In this document: positions 35,301 to 44,383 of the stretch, piece by piece | How the letters are laid out: each line of letters opens with the position of its first letter | Position numbering within the stretch: the first letter of the stretch is position 1 | Assembly: GCA_018817505.1 (NCBI GenBank) | Contig: JAHITR010000063.1 | Span: 1 to 58,980, forward strand | Direction of reading: 5' to 3' | DNA length: 58,980 nt | Source: Candidatus Bipolaricaulota bacterium | GTDB taxonomy: Bacteria; Bipolaricaulota; Bipolaricaulia; UBA7950; UBA9294 | Translations under genes and position numbers: made by a program | The notes under the pieces: model-generated | The model's database searches: none | What the model saw: only the letters and a program-made list of their open reading frames with translations | Told to the model about the DNA's origin: nothing

Positions 35301-37126
35301 ATGGATAGATCGGAAGATGAAGACAATGGTGTGTCCGCGATGACATCGAAGCTCTGGGACTCCGTCAGCTGGAAATAGAGGTAGAACGCCTCGATGGCCA
35401 AGCCAGCGCCTTGTGAATAGGTGGTCGTTCGTACGTGTGAATTCAGCACCAAATCCTGTTGCTCCAGCACCTTCCCTGTCAGGGAATAGGGGAACACGCC
35501 CGCTGTCTCTGTGAGGCTGACGGCCACCAGCGTGTCGACGTCGTTCTTGACGGACAAGTCGGCATATCGGTCCCACGAGAAATCGAGGGTCGAAGCCAAT
35601 GTGGGCCCGTTCTCCAGGGGTGTGGCCGTGAGATTGAACCCCAAGTCATCTTGAATGCGCGTCGGAAGAAGCGGATCACGATTGACGTTGTCCCACTCAT
35701 GGGACAGAGAGCTACTCAGAGATATGGCTGTCAGCCGAAGCCGCTGGGATACCTCGATTCCGGCTGAATCGGCTCGTTGTCCGGGAAAGAATGTGCCGAC
35801 AGAGTAGGCGCTTCCGCTGAAGAAATATCCTGATGAATCAATGGTCGTGTTGAAGAAAAGTGCGCGACTCGTAAGCGGGCCGTCCAGGCCGAGGCTACCT
35901 TCGATGTCCAGTGTCCAATCATCAAGTGGCGCTGCATGGGCAGTGGCCGTCCACAGGGATTTCGAAACCGATACCGCATCGCGAATCCCCAAGTAGCCGA
36001 TGCCTATGTTGGCCACATCTGGTCCAAGAGCAAGATACCCGGCAAATCGGGTTTCATTGTTGCTCCCGCCGCCGATCACAGACAGATCGACATACTCCGC
36101 ATCGATCTTCAACGATCCGCCCGTGCACGATAGGCGAACGAGATCTGTGAGAGACTGCGAAACACTGCCAATGGAGAACGTGCTGGGGGCTAGACGATAA
36201 AGCATCGAGAATGAGCTGATCCTGGCCTTCGTTGGCCCAAAGGGATCGAGAAGACTGAAAAAGGACGAGAAATACCCGCCAAGGATTTGTCCAGAAGTAG
36301 AGAATGTCAGCTGGCTGTCGAACGCATTGGTCATTACGTTCTTGTCAATCGAGATTCGAATTCGTGCAGGCAGCTCTTCCATGACGGTTCCCCCCACTGC
36401 ATCGGGAGCTGGGGGAAGAACGGACGTAAAGACAACGGCATCGGAGTTGACGCCTTCATAGATTGCAGATTCCGCCACGACAGTTAGCACATCTCGTCCA
36501 GGTTCCGTACCCATGGGGATAGTGATCTGAACGGTAAACGGCAGCCGTTCTTGAGGAGCCAGGTTTGCTGAGTCATGTGACAGTGCAATGGACAGTCCGC
36601 GAGATGAACTGGCCGTGAGAACCAACGAATCCTGAACATTACCTCGATTGATGAGAACGAATTCGTAAGTCATTGAATGTCCGGGGGCAATACTTGCTCC
36701 CGTAGGGGCAACGAGTTCAATTTGCGTCATGGGCGTAACCAGCACGGTCCCCATGGCTGTCCCATAGTTCAACGCGTCGGATTGTGCCGTGGCCGTGAAT
36801 GCCAAGACGTATTCGCCTGCGACGGCCCCAGCCGGGATGGTGGCGGTGACGAACAGCGTGCCTTCCTCATTTGGCTGCAGTGCAATGGAACTGGGAGCAC
36901 CGAGAAGCCCCCAGCCAGCAGGAGCGACAAACGATAGCGAGAAGGTCTCAGGATTCGGGGAATCGTTGATGAGTCCAAAAACATGCGTGACGAATGATCC
37001 TGGCGCTCCATCTTTCGGAGTGGAAAGGAGGCTGACCTCAACGGACATTCCGCCAAGGCTCACAAGGATCACCAGCAATAGGGCGATCAGCGTTCCCTTC
37101 TGTAACCTCTGGTTGCACGCCAACAT
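32384..37126 (-). CDS. Giant exported protein with NEW3-like, SdrD-B-like and seven PKD domains
   Basis: About 1580 residues with a signal peptide (LIALLLVILVSLGG). In order: two Ig-like NEW3/CARDB-type domains (about 30-240), a 430-residue beta-rich region of alternating strands, two SdrD-B-like domains (GRAFIDRDGDGLYGLNDEPA near 710; GDVFEDVDKDGSRAGDEGGL near 795), and seven PKD repeats of about 95 residues to the end, each with a WDFNADG-like core and LTVTDDSGN-like end. No sorting signal is seen. It probably is a surface or matrix protein; the Asp-rich loops suggest calcium binding. The start is uncertain (ATG 37126 or GTG 37153; neither has a good ribosome site). Confidence 0.85.
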   Translation of the reverse strand: MLACNQRLQKGTLIALLLVILVSLGGMSVEVSLLSTPKDGAPGSFVTHVFGLINDSPNPETFSLSFVAPAGWGLLGAPSSIALQPNEEGTLFVTATIPAGAVAGEYVLAFTATAQSDALNYGTAMGTVLVTPMTQIELVAPTGASIAPGHSMTYEFVLINRGNVQDSLVLTASSSRGLSIALSHDSANLAPQERLPFTVQITIPMGTEPGRDVLTVVAESAIYEGVNSDAVVFTSVLPPAPDAVGGTVMEELPARIRISIDKNVMTNAFDSQLTFSTSGQILGGYFSSFFSLLDPFGPTKARISSFSMLYRLAPSTFSIGSVSQSLTDLVRLSCTGGSLKIDAEYVDLSVIGGGSNNETRFAGYLALGPDVANIGIGYLGIRDAVSVSKSLWTATAHAAPLDDWTLDIEGSLGLDGPLTSRALFFNTTIDSSGYFFSGSAYSVGTFFPGQRADSAGIEVSQRLRLTAISLSSSLSHEWDNVNRDPLLPTRIQDDLGFNLTATPLENGPTLASTLDFSWDRYADLSVKNDVDTLVAVSLTETAGVFPYSLTGKVLEQQDLVLNSHVRTTTYSQGAGLAIEAFYLYFQLTESQSFDVIADTPLSSSSDLSIRFQPETALHEASITFGNTRDDFDLSASFFIHFTDDLDVVFDGSISWDRHDANDISFGWGISFNANVNIPLPFLVTKGRIEGRAFIDRDGDGLYGLNDEPAGTIVVGAGRTQVSTNADGYFRFTPVYPGDYTLAPDQLPVNAAVGEPVTVTVIAGETLWVDIPLLPVVVITGDVFEDVDKDGSRAGDEGGLAQVRLVLESTTDGGFSDAFTDLAGRFTIADILPGTYTLSVDETSLPERFVFTTQQQVELVVGAQAALPISFGGYIREREVVITFQPPTADFFYEPETVIAGVPVTFDGTYSFDFDGTIVAFAWDFNADGVVDSTEPVVVHAFQSAGTFDIALTVLDDTGNEDTVIYPVTVGEGSAAPSSASFQPPVADFTYVPAQPQTGEIVQFNGTSSSDFDGVLSAYAWDLDGDGVSDSHEAITSKVFLMAGTYDISLTVTDNGGNSDTVTYAVVITDSARTPVIMDTPANTADETPVEPPADAPIAAQPPIASFQISPTAPSPGEIIRFNGTPSLDLDGLIETFAWDFNADGITDSTAPFAEYAFATAGLHEVTLTVTDDDGNSDSITLTVEVISPAPTPTSGTPPVAAFAYLPTKPEAGAVVLFNATLSTDAGGQIVAFAWDFNADGQTDSSAAIVDYRFIEDGVYDVSLTVTDNSGATDTLTLQVTVGAGAPETTTAPITLLPPIADFDYSPSEPQSGSVVVFNGTLSTDSDGQISVYAWDFNQDGVVDSLAAISEYAFAIIGDARVTLTVTDDSGGTDSLTRQIPIAANTSPTQSEPSLPPLSDFEYSPTVPAAGSQVLFNGLLSSDIDGDIVAYAWDFNDDGIVDSTDGFAQTVFPTAGTFNVTLTVTDDSGNTDAYTQAVFVNVASSAPPSPPSSFQPPVADFSYMPSRPSAGELVLFNGTLSWDFDGEIVAYAWDFNHDGTIDAETAFAEHIFPASGTTTVSLTVTDNSGASDTLSIPIQVE

Positions 37127-37319
37127 GACGATTAACCGTATGTGATGTGGCACACATCCGAAAGGACCGGACCACAGTGGGAAAGGGACATTGGTACGTT
37201 GTTCAAGTGACCGGATTCAATCCCCCAGCGCGAATCGCCAAATGTCCCGAGCCGACGGGGCAATCGCCGGAAAGCGGAGTACGCAACTCGCTATGGTTGG
37301 GCGAAGCCAAGAGGTTGAC

Positions 37320-37724
37320 ATGATGGATGCACGAATACAACAAGAGATCGTATTGCGCTCTGAGGATCGCGTCGGCGTTCTGGCAGACATCACCCGCATT
37401 CTCAGCGACATGGGGATCAATCTGTTGTCCGTTCGGCTTGAATCCGTTGAAGGTGATTCGATCGTGCATCTGTTGACCAGCTCTCAATCATATGCCTTTG
37501 AGGCATTGCGCGATGCAGGATTTCACATCACGGAACGGGACGTGGTGTTATTGTCGTTGCCCCATCATCCCGGATTTCTACGGCGAATGAGCGAAGCATT
37601 AGCGCGCAAGGGAATCTCGATCAACGACCTTCATGTTTCGGTCCCTGATGAGGCAAAGGTGGGCGTCGTAGTGCTGACCTGCACCAACAACGCCCACGCA
37701 ATTCAAATCCTACGCGGCTACTAG
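37320..37724 (+). CDS. Double-ACT-domain protein
   Basis: 134 residues made of two ACT domains: EIVLRSEDRVGVLADITRIL plus DMGINLLSVRLESVEGDSIV (about 7-70), and LLSLPHHPGFLRRMSEALAR plus KGISINDLHVSVPDE (about 72-130). The beta-alpha-beta-beta-alpha-beta pattern is clear. Stand-alone ACT proteins bind amino acids and act as allosteric sensors, but no partner enzyme is adjacent; its neighbours are two giant exported proteins on the opposite strand. ATG 37320 follows GAGG. The residues upstream in the ORF track are not part of the domain. Confidence 0.85.
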   Translation: MMDARIQQEIVLRSEDRVGVLADITRILSDMGINLLSVRLESVEGDSIVHLLTSSQSYAFEALRDAGFHITERDVVLLSLPHHPGFLRRMSEALARKGISINDLHVSVPDEAKVGVVVLTCTNNAHAIQILRGY

Positions 37725-37728
37725 GTTC

Positions 37729-40700
37729 TCATTCACCTGCTGGCTCGATCAGCAGAGTTCTTCCGTCCGAACGTCCGAATACTTCAGGGAAGTAGAACTC
37801 CTGGGCCAGCGTGGGCAATACGCCGAATTCTCCTGGGACCACGGCACGAAGGCTATATTGGAACGTGTAGGTCCCTGATGGGAGATAGTCGGCAAACAAC
37901 ACGGCCTTCTCATCGCGGAATTCAGAACGGGAGTACCAACGCCACCACCACCAATAGAACCAGTTGGAGCCACTCGATGAGTCTCGGAACAATCCCGGTT
38001 CGGTCGCAGCGCGACTTGTGGTTGCCAGTGAAGGATCGATGGCTTCGCAGCCGGCTGGGAATGGATCCTCGACGACGACGTAATAGAGGTCATTCGGAGC
38101 AATGATCGTGAGACGAACTTGGATTTCCTCGCCGACAGAGATCGTGTCGATTTCAGGGCAGGGCTCGCCGATCGCACAGGATGCGGCGACATACTGTCTC
38201 TGAACGATAATGCCCCGCTGCAGCGCACCGACCTCCTCCACAGGGATGTAAGACGTAAGGTGGGCTGTGTAGTACAGCCGTCCCGTGCCCTCACCTCGTG
38301 CAACAGTCAATGTGTTGCTCGTCCCCGGCAAGAGATCATGAGCGCCAACCGAGAATTCAATCGGCTCAGTCTGCGCTGTGCCATCAGTCTGTCCCTCGAA
38401 TAGCTGAACGCCGTTGATGGCTGCCTCGAAACTGTAGGTCGGATTCAACTCGCCAGTCGCGACCATCCAATCGGTTAGTGAGATCAGAGCCCATGCGGTT
38501 TCTTGCGTCGTCTCCCAAATTCCGCCCGATCGTGCGACCATCAGCCAGCGAACGACATTGGGCAGCATCGGCTGATCGGGGTTCAGTCGAACCAAGGCAT
38601 CGAGGATGATGGCTGTCGATCGCGTGTCCGTGTTCATCGCCCACCAATCGTAAGTCGACTCCTCCCAGTGGATTCCCGTTGCGGAAATGATGGCCTGCGA
38701 ATAGAGATCCGAGAGAAGGGTGTCCACTGAAGAAGAACTGCCGTTGGAGAGCTGCAGAGTCAACGCCAGCCATGCGCGTGCATAATGGCTGAGCTTGCTT
38801 CGTACAGTGAACAGCTCACTGGCAGCATTGAGTGCATCAGTGTGCCGGTTTCCTTCAGAAAGCACATAGGCAATCCAGGCTTGGCGGTTGGCAATCACCG
38901 TTGATGTGAGGTTCTTGGGCGCGACCAACGAATTGGCGAGGAAGTCGAGGCCATTCTTGAGCGCATCTCGTTGAATCCCAAAATCAGCTTTCTGCGCCTG
39001 CAGCAAGGCATAAACAGCGTATGCAGACAGATAAGGATTCGATCTGTCGCCGTCCCACCATCCCCAGCCGCCATCGGCGTTCTGCCTTGCATAGAGCTTG
39101 TCAATTCCCTCAGTGACCAGGCTGGGAAGCTTGTCTGCCAACGCCTGGTTCTCGATGCCCAGTTCAACCAGGGCACGATAGGTGAGGACGTTGGGGAGGA
39201 ATCGACTGATCACCTGCTCGGTGCACTCGTACTCGAAGTGCTCGAGATAGTCGAGTCCCTGCTGCATAGCTGCAGCAAGAGACGTTTCCAAGCGAATCAA
39301 CAACTCGGAACGGTCCATATCAAGGCCAGGCAACAAGCCGATGATCTCCGTCCGGTTCCCAAAGCCATCCAGTTGACCGGCTGTCCCCACGATCTCAGGG
39401 GACGTGTACCTATAGACAAGCAACGTTCCATCTGGGCCTGTTGTCAATCGCGGACGTGCGGCATCGGACAAGTCCCCAGATTCGACGCTGAACGCGATGT
39501 CCACTGCATCGACATCTTGGACTGTTCCCCACCATACGACAGCCATCTCCCCTCGAGCGGGCACGGTCACTGTTTGGACGGCCCCTGTTTCAAGCGACAA
39601 ACCGGTTTGCGCAAGGGTGACTTCGGCGCTCAGGTCCTCATCCGTTTGGTTGGACACGTTGGCCAGAAGCTGCAATCGGTCACCGACCACGAAGAAACGC
39701 GGTGTGACGGGGCGGATGAGCAGCGGCTTGGTTACCAGCAGTTCTGAAGTGGATTCACCAACGTCCGTCTGGGTCGAGATCCCGACAGCACGGGCAACCC
39801 AGGTCGTCAGATTGTCGGGCAATTGGATGATCAGTCGAGCATAGCCCAGACTGTCCGTGGTCACAGAGCCGTCCCAAAATGCAGTATCCTCGAAATCTTC
39901 GCGAAGCGTGATGCCTTCGGGTAGTTGCGCTGCCGCACTTCGCATGACGGGATCGTGATCGGCGGCTCCAGCTTCTTCTGCCAGGGCAGTGGGCGCGAAC
40001 ACGGCGCCAACGCTCGTGTCATCTTGCTGTGCCTTGACGGCATCGAGCGTTTCGAGTTCTTCAAGCTGCTCAATGACCAAGCGATTGATGGAGAGAGTTA
40101 ATCCACTCGATGTGGACACACCTAGGCCGCGTCTTCCATAGAACGCATCAAGAATGGCGTTGGGCGTCCGCGGGCGAAGCGACAATACGGCAGCATCCAC
40201 CAAATCGAACGCAAGAGAACTGGGTAGCGGAAGGCCGTCGGCATCTGTGACCCATAGGTCATAGGCGATCTCAGTGCCGGGTAGCGATTGCTCGCTGGAT
40301 GGCACCATTTCGATGTGCAATGACTTGGGATCTCTTGACACAGTCAACGCTGCGTACCCGATCTTGGTTTCGGCAGCAGCGGTTGCACCATCGGCTGCCA
40401 ACGTGGCCGCCTCCAATCCCTGGAACAGCACAACACTGACGTAAATGTTGGGGATGTGCTCCAGCGTGATGGGGACCTCAATGACGGTACTGTTGGATTC
40501 CAGCAATCGGACATCACGGTAAAGGATGCCCCCTCGCTCAATGGTTAACAGTGCCCAGTGCGGCCCGGAATAGGGACTGGGCACAAGGATCTGCGCTGTC
40601 TCTCCAACTTCGTACTCGGTCTTGTCAGGAATCAATGTGATGCGATCATCATTGCTGCGTTGCCAAGAGACGCTTTCTGGGCCGCTTGCCCACAGAAACA

Positions 40701-43700
40701 GACTGGTGCGCGTTTCGTTCCCAGCGGCATCTGTTCCGATGGCAAGCACTTTGTAGGTTCCGCCCTCGGGCGGGGAGAATGAGAAGACGCCGACACCCTT
40801 TTCATCCGTTCGTAGCGTACCCGTCTCGACTTCGGTGTCATAGGTCTTCCAAGTCCAACGGCCACCCCCGGCTGCGTCCTGTTCGAAGGTGTTTTCCCAT
40901 TCCCTGTGGATGACTTGATATGTAAGATCCTGTGAGCCGATCCGCTCGCCAGCCCAATCGACGGTCACGACATCGATCGCCGTGTCGTCACCAGCCCGGG
41001 CGATCGATCGAGCCGTTGCCAGTCCGGCGTAGAAGGATGCTGCATGGACGATGATCGTGGATCTTCCAGAAATGACTTGGCCATCAGCCCCTCGCGTCGT
41101 GGCCTCAATCGTCAATGTCTGACTCCCGGATTGGACGTCCTTGACGCCGAAGACAAGGTTCGCGGGAAATTCAATCAGGAGGTTGCCATCGACATCTGTC
41201 GTACCTGAACCTTCCAGAACAGGCACGGAAGGTGTGGACGGCATCCACCAGCAGCTCCAGCAATCCCAGGGATCGTCCCGGTCTGAGAACGTATATCGAC
41301 TGAGGTGAGAAGGCGAGAAGTTGTAGGCTTCGGAGTAAATGCTCCATTCGACAGATTGTTGAGATACGGGCGCACCGAAGAAGTACTCGACTTGCACGTT
41401 TGTTCGTACAGTATCTCCTGCAACGTGTTGATCCTCATCTGGGGTGACCACGACCTGAAATTCGGGAGCGCGATAGGCAGCAACATCGAATGTGTCGGTG
41501 TGGTAGGAACGAGTGGTTTCAATTTCGATGCGATAGGTGCCAATGGCTGCATCGGTTTCTAGCTCAAACTGACCAGAGAACGTGCCGAATGCGTCGACGG
41601 CAAGCCGCCCCTCATAGATCAATGACCAATCTGAGTCTCTGACCGTCACCCCGACGGATTCGTCGCTTGGCAACGAGTAGAGGACATCTTGCTCATCTCG
41701 AAGGACGCCGCGGAAAGATACCGTTTGTCCGGGTCTGTAAATGGGACGATCGGTGTCGAGGAAGAGTCGCTCTTCAGAGCTTCCACCAGAGGAATAGCCG
41801 AAATTCCAAATAGATATTCCCGTCGTCCATTGCGAATTTCCCAGCGAGAACGGGACTGCGCTTGCTACAGTGATCCCTCGCCAATCATAGGCATCCGTGC
41901 CCGCGAAGATGGCGATACCATTTCCGTCTGTGACTGTTGCTTCCAGGGCATCTCCATCTGAATCATACGTTCGTAGAATTAGGCCGGGAATCGGGTCTCC
42001 CGTCAATAGATCGCAGGCCCACACAAGGGTTTCGGTGTCCGATGTCTTCATCGTGAGATTCAGCGGGCTGGCGATGAGCAGATGCCGATGCTGCCAACGA
42101 TTCCAGCTGACTCCTTGTGCATTTATGTCGATGAGATAAATGCCGGGCTCGAGTGACGCGCTATCAGTTAGTAGGTCGATGGGGGCATAACTCACTTTGT
42201 TGAGTTCGCCTGACAGGGACACTGTCCACTTGCGTACGAGAGCGTTCTTGGAGGGGGTGTAGTTGTACCAATCGTTGGTGGCCTTGAAGTACTCATCTAG
42301 GGAGAGGCGTGACAGCGTGAGCGCCACTGAATCAGTATTTCGGTAGGCAATGAATAGCTTGGCGGGCTCATAGGCATTGAAGGTGCCTGTTTGACCAGGA
42401 ACATGCAGCCAGGCCGTTGGATCAAGAGCGGCGGTTTGGAACCTAATTGTCATGGTTTGGTTCGTATGATTCCCGTATGGATCGGCAATATTGGGACCGA
42501 TCCGTACTTCGTAGGTCTGGCTCGGTCCTGAGTCGAACCAAAGCGCATAGGAATTGTCCCAAGAGCGGAAATATCCTGAGACTGTTCCAGGTTCAGGCTT
42601 AGGAAGGATGGTAAGGTTATCTAGAACCGTGTCTGGATCGATAGGGGTATTGAAGGTGATCTCAAGCGACGTATAGGGATAGACATCAGATGCACCGTTC
42701 CTTGGACTCACGGAAATGATCCTTGGAAGAGGGACTGTCTCGAAGCGAGACATGATGGCGTTTTCCATGCCCAAGCCCCCACTAGCACCGGTGACGCCGG
42801 GTTCTAGGGTGATGACATAGGTTCGTGAAAAATCCAATGGATCCCGAGGAGTGAAGGTGACGACGGCCTCGTTGATCGAGAACTCTCCGGGAATCGCCTC
42901 AGAAAACAGGCTGCCGAACAGGCCAGTTGTTCGAAGAACGAATCGCTCCCTGACGCTTTCCAAGGAAACAGGCATGTTGAATGCGAGAACAATGGACGTA
43001 TCAATTGGGACGAGGTCGGCGCTGGTTCGCGGGGACACCCAGACGATGTCAGGTCTCAGCGTCGAGAATCGCCAAACCACGTCTTCTGCGAGCAATCCAC
43101 CGGTAGTGTCTGTGAGTCCGCGTGGCACTGTGACCGTGTATTCGGTGCCGCCTCTGAGGGGGACGGTCGGTGTGAACACGTACATGGACGTGTTCACCCA
43201 CTCTCCGACGCCTGACACTGCGGGCTCGATGATGAGCGGCTGGGGGAGGTTGCTCCGATTGGGATCCGTCAATGTAAGGAGAGGAATCACCGGCCGATTG
43301 AACATGACAAAAATATCGCTATCGACGGCGATCTCTTCGGAATGGTTGACTGGCAGAATCTGAGAAACGTTCAGGAAGCCGACGGTTCGGAATTGAAACG
43401 CAAAGCCCTCTTCAAGAGGTTCCTGCAATGAGGAGGCGGCTTGCTGGGACAACGAAACGGTGTAGACCGTATCACGGACCCATTCGGAATGGGCCACGAA
43501 TCGTAGTGTGCGCTCAGTTGGCCATTCAAAGGAACCCTCGATATCAGGAGTGATTCCCCAGGCCGCTTCAACAGACACCTGATCCATGGCACGGTCGAAG
43601 AGAATCTCCACGACACCGTCGACCAGGAGATCTTCGCCCCTTGTCGGCGAGTGCTGGAGGATGCTCGGGCCACCGAGTGCTCCGGCGGAAATCGCCATGA

Positions 43701-43764
43701 AGACAGAAAATACGAGAGCAATTCCGTACCAACGTCTAGTAGTGCCGCAATTGACTTGACTCAT
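37729..43764 (-). CDS. Bacterial alpha-2-macroglobulin with thioester
   Basis: 2011 residues, exported (signal peptide about 12-32). The first 450 residues form Big_5-like Ig domains (FNRPVIP, FNMPVSLESV, SPRNGASDVYPYTSLEITFN). Then come macroglobulin domains with LFLDTDRPIYRPGQTVSFRG near 670, the A2M core DNLTTWVARAVGISTQTDVG near 1325, and the thioester site YECTEQVISRFLP (Cys1514) starting an alpha/alpha toroid (NADGGWGWWDGDRS). Thioester macroglobulins trap proteases covalently, protecting the cell envelope. Here the usual partner PbpC is not adjacent. No lipobox is seen. GGGGAGG precedes ATG 43764. The convergent ACT gene ends 4 nt away. Confidence 0.93.
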   Translation of the reverse strand: MSQVNCGTTRRWYGIALVFSVFMAISAGALGGPSILQHSPTRGEDLLVDGVVEILFDRAMDQVSVEAAWGITPDIEGSFEWPTERTLRFVAHSEWVRDTVYTVSLSQQAASSLQEPLEEGFAFQFRTVGFLNVSQILPVNHSEEIAVDSDIFVMFNRPVIPLLTLTDPNRSNLPQPLIIEPAVSGVGEWVNTSMYVFTPTVPLRGGTEYTVTVPRGLTDTTGGLLAEDVVWRFSTLRPDIVWVSPRTSADLVPIDTSIVLAFNMPVSLESVRERFVLRTTGLFGSLFSEAIPGEFSINEAVVTFTPRDPLDFSRTYVITLEPGVTGASGGLGMENAIMSRFETVPLPRIISVSPRNGASDVYPYTSLEITFNTPIDPDTVLDNLTILPKPEPGTVSGYFRSWDNSYALWFDSGPSQTYEVRIGPNIADPYGNHTNQTMTIRFQTAALDPTAWLHVPGQTGTFNAYEPAKLFIAYRNTDSVALTLSRLSLDEYFKATNDWYNYTPSKNALVRKWTVSLSGELNKVSYAPIDLLTDSASLEPGIYLIDINAQGVSWNRWQHRHLLIASPLNLTMKTSDTETLVWACDLLTGDPIPGLILRTYDSDGDALEATVTDGNGIAIFAGTDAYDWRGITVASAVPFSLGNSQWTTGISIWNFGYSSGGSSEERLFLDTDRPIYRPGQTVSFRGVLRDEQDVLYSLPSDESVGVTVRDSDWSLIYEGRLAVDAFGTFSGQFELETDAAIGTYRIEIETTRSYHTDTFDVAAYRAPEFQVVVTPDEDQHVAGDTVRTNVQVEYFFGAPVSQQSVEWSIYSEAYNFSPSHLSRYTFSDRDDPWDCWSCWWMPSTPSVPVLEGSGTTDVDGNLLIEFPANLVFGVKDVQSGSQTLTIEATTRGADGQVISGRSTIIVHAASFYAGLATARSIARAGDDTAIDVVTVDWAGERIGSQDLTYQVIHREWENTFEQDAAGGGRWTWKTYDTEVETGTLRTDEKGVGVFSFSPPEGGTYKVLAIGTDAAGNETRTSLFLWASGPESVSWQRSNDDRITLIPDKTEYEVGETAQILVPSPYSGPHWALLTIERGGILYRDVRLLESNSTVIEVPITLEHIPNIYVSVVLFQGLEAATLAADGATAAAETKIGYAALTVSRDPKSLHIEMVPSSEQSLPGTEIAYDLWVTDADGLPLPSSLAFDLVDAAVLSLRPRTPNAILDAFYGRRGLGVSTSSGLTLSINRLVIEQLEELETLDAVKAQQDDTSVGAVFAPTALAEEAGAADHDPVMRSAAAQLPEGITLREDFEDTAFWDGSVTTDSLGYARLIIQLPDNLTTWVARAVGISTQTDVGESTSELLVTKPLLIRPVTPRFFVVGDRLQLLANVSNQTDEDLSAEVTLAQTGLSLETGAVQTVTVPARGEMAVVWWGTVQDVDAVDIAFSVESGDLSDAARPRLTTGPDGTLLVYRYTSPEIVGTAGQLDGFGNRTEIIGLLPGLDMDRSELLIRLETSLAAAMQQGLDYLEHFEYECTEQVISRFLPNVLTYRALVELGIENQALADKLPSLVTEGIDKLYARQNADGGWGWWDGDRSNPYLSAYAVYALLQAQKADFGIQRDALKNGLDFLANSLVAPKNLTSTVIANRQAWIAYVLSEGNRHTDALNAASELFTVRSKLSHYARAWLALTLQLSNGSSSSVDTLLSDLYSQAIISATGIHWEESTYDWWAMNTDTRSTAIILDALVRLNPDQPMLPNVVRWLMVARSGGIWETTQETAWALISLTDWMVATGELNPTYSFEAAINGVQLFEGQTDGTAQTEPIEFSVGAHDLLPGTSNTLTVARGEGTGRLYYTAHLTSYIPVEEVGALQRGIIVQRQYVAASCAIGEPCPEIDTISVGEEIQVRLTIIAPNDLYYVVVEDPFPAGCEAIDPSLATTSRAATEPGLFRDSSSGSNWFYWWWWRWYSRSEFRDEKAVLFADYLPSGTYTFQYSLRAVVPGEFGVLPTLAQEFYFPEVFGRSDGRTLLIEPAGE

Positions 43765-44145
43765 GATGATCCTCCCCAGAATCGAACCTCAAGCACATGT
43801 CCCACACTGATAGGTGGAACTGTCGGTAAATGCAAATCGAACGAGTCCCCCAATCAAACACCTGGACAAGCAGTGAGTTTCACCCAGTGGCTCACATCGT
43901 GCGAGAGGGATTCGTGAGCAAAATCAATTCTAGGGGGATTTTCGAGCGATCTGAAGGTGGCTCATGCGAGATGTCTAGACTGCGAAGAAAGGTGGAACAA
44001 TTAGTTCGTAGGTCATTGACAAGTGAACCGAGGTGAAACGGAGGCAGCGCCCTCAAACGGGGCAGCTTCCGACCACAAGATGGATTTAAAGATTGCGGTG
44101 GACGGTCCATCGCATGGTTTCAATTCCTCAGAGAAGGTATCTACT
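43765..44145. other. Gene-free stretch upstream of the riboswitch region
   Basis: About 380 nt between the divergent alpha-2-macroglobulin and the riboswitch leader. Small ORFs on both strands have no recognisable content. It must hold promoters in both directions; a TTGACA at about 44017 lacks a convincing -10 box. I see nothing else definable. Confidence 0.5.
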
Positions 44146-44220
44146 AAAGGCAAACCGATCGAAAGGTCGGGACGCAAAGCTACGGACCTTAAAGACCAGA
44201 GCTCATCGTCTGAGTTCTCA
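44146..44220 (+). promoter_or_regulatory. Partial c-di-GMP-I (GEMM) aptamer, 5' core
   Basis: AAAGGCAAACCGATCGAAAG and then GTCGGGACGCAAAGCTACGG match the GEMM-I core: GGCAAACC, a P2 stem capped by a GAAA tetraloop (CCGATC/GGTCGG), and the GACGCAAAGCTACGG segment with the ligand-contact bases. The usual 3' strand (..AGCCGGGTTGCC) is not recognisable; instead a GAGCTCA/TGAGTTC hairpin follows. It is therefore a half-aptamer or a strongly diverged copy. Confidence 0.6.
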
Positions 44221-44223
44221 TGC

Positions 44224-44325
44224 AAGGGCAAACCCGGGGTGACCCGGGGACGCAAAGCTACGGATCTTTCGAGCGCATTGCGCTCGCGAATGCGAAGCAT
44301 TCGATAGACAGCCGAGTTGCCGCAG
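44224..44325 (+). promoter_or_regulatory. c-di-GMP-I (GEMM) riboswitch
   Basis: AGGGCAAACCCGGGGTGACC, then CGGGGACGCAAAGCTACGGA. The P2 stem CCCGGG/CCCGGG is capped by the GNRA loop GTGA; the GACGCAAAGCTACGG core is intact; a variable region with two small hairpins follows (GAGCGCATTGCGCTC, CGAATGCGAAGCATTCG); and the 3' strand GATAGACAGCCGAGTTGCCG matches the family end. It senses cyclic di-GMP and should control the exported protein whose ATG lies about 60 nt downstream. No terminator is obvious between them, so translational control is more likely. Confidence 0.88.
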
Positions 44326-44383
44326 CGTCTGATGGTGGCCGAGTCGCTAGATGCACTCAACAACCACTTCAGGAGGTGCTTTC

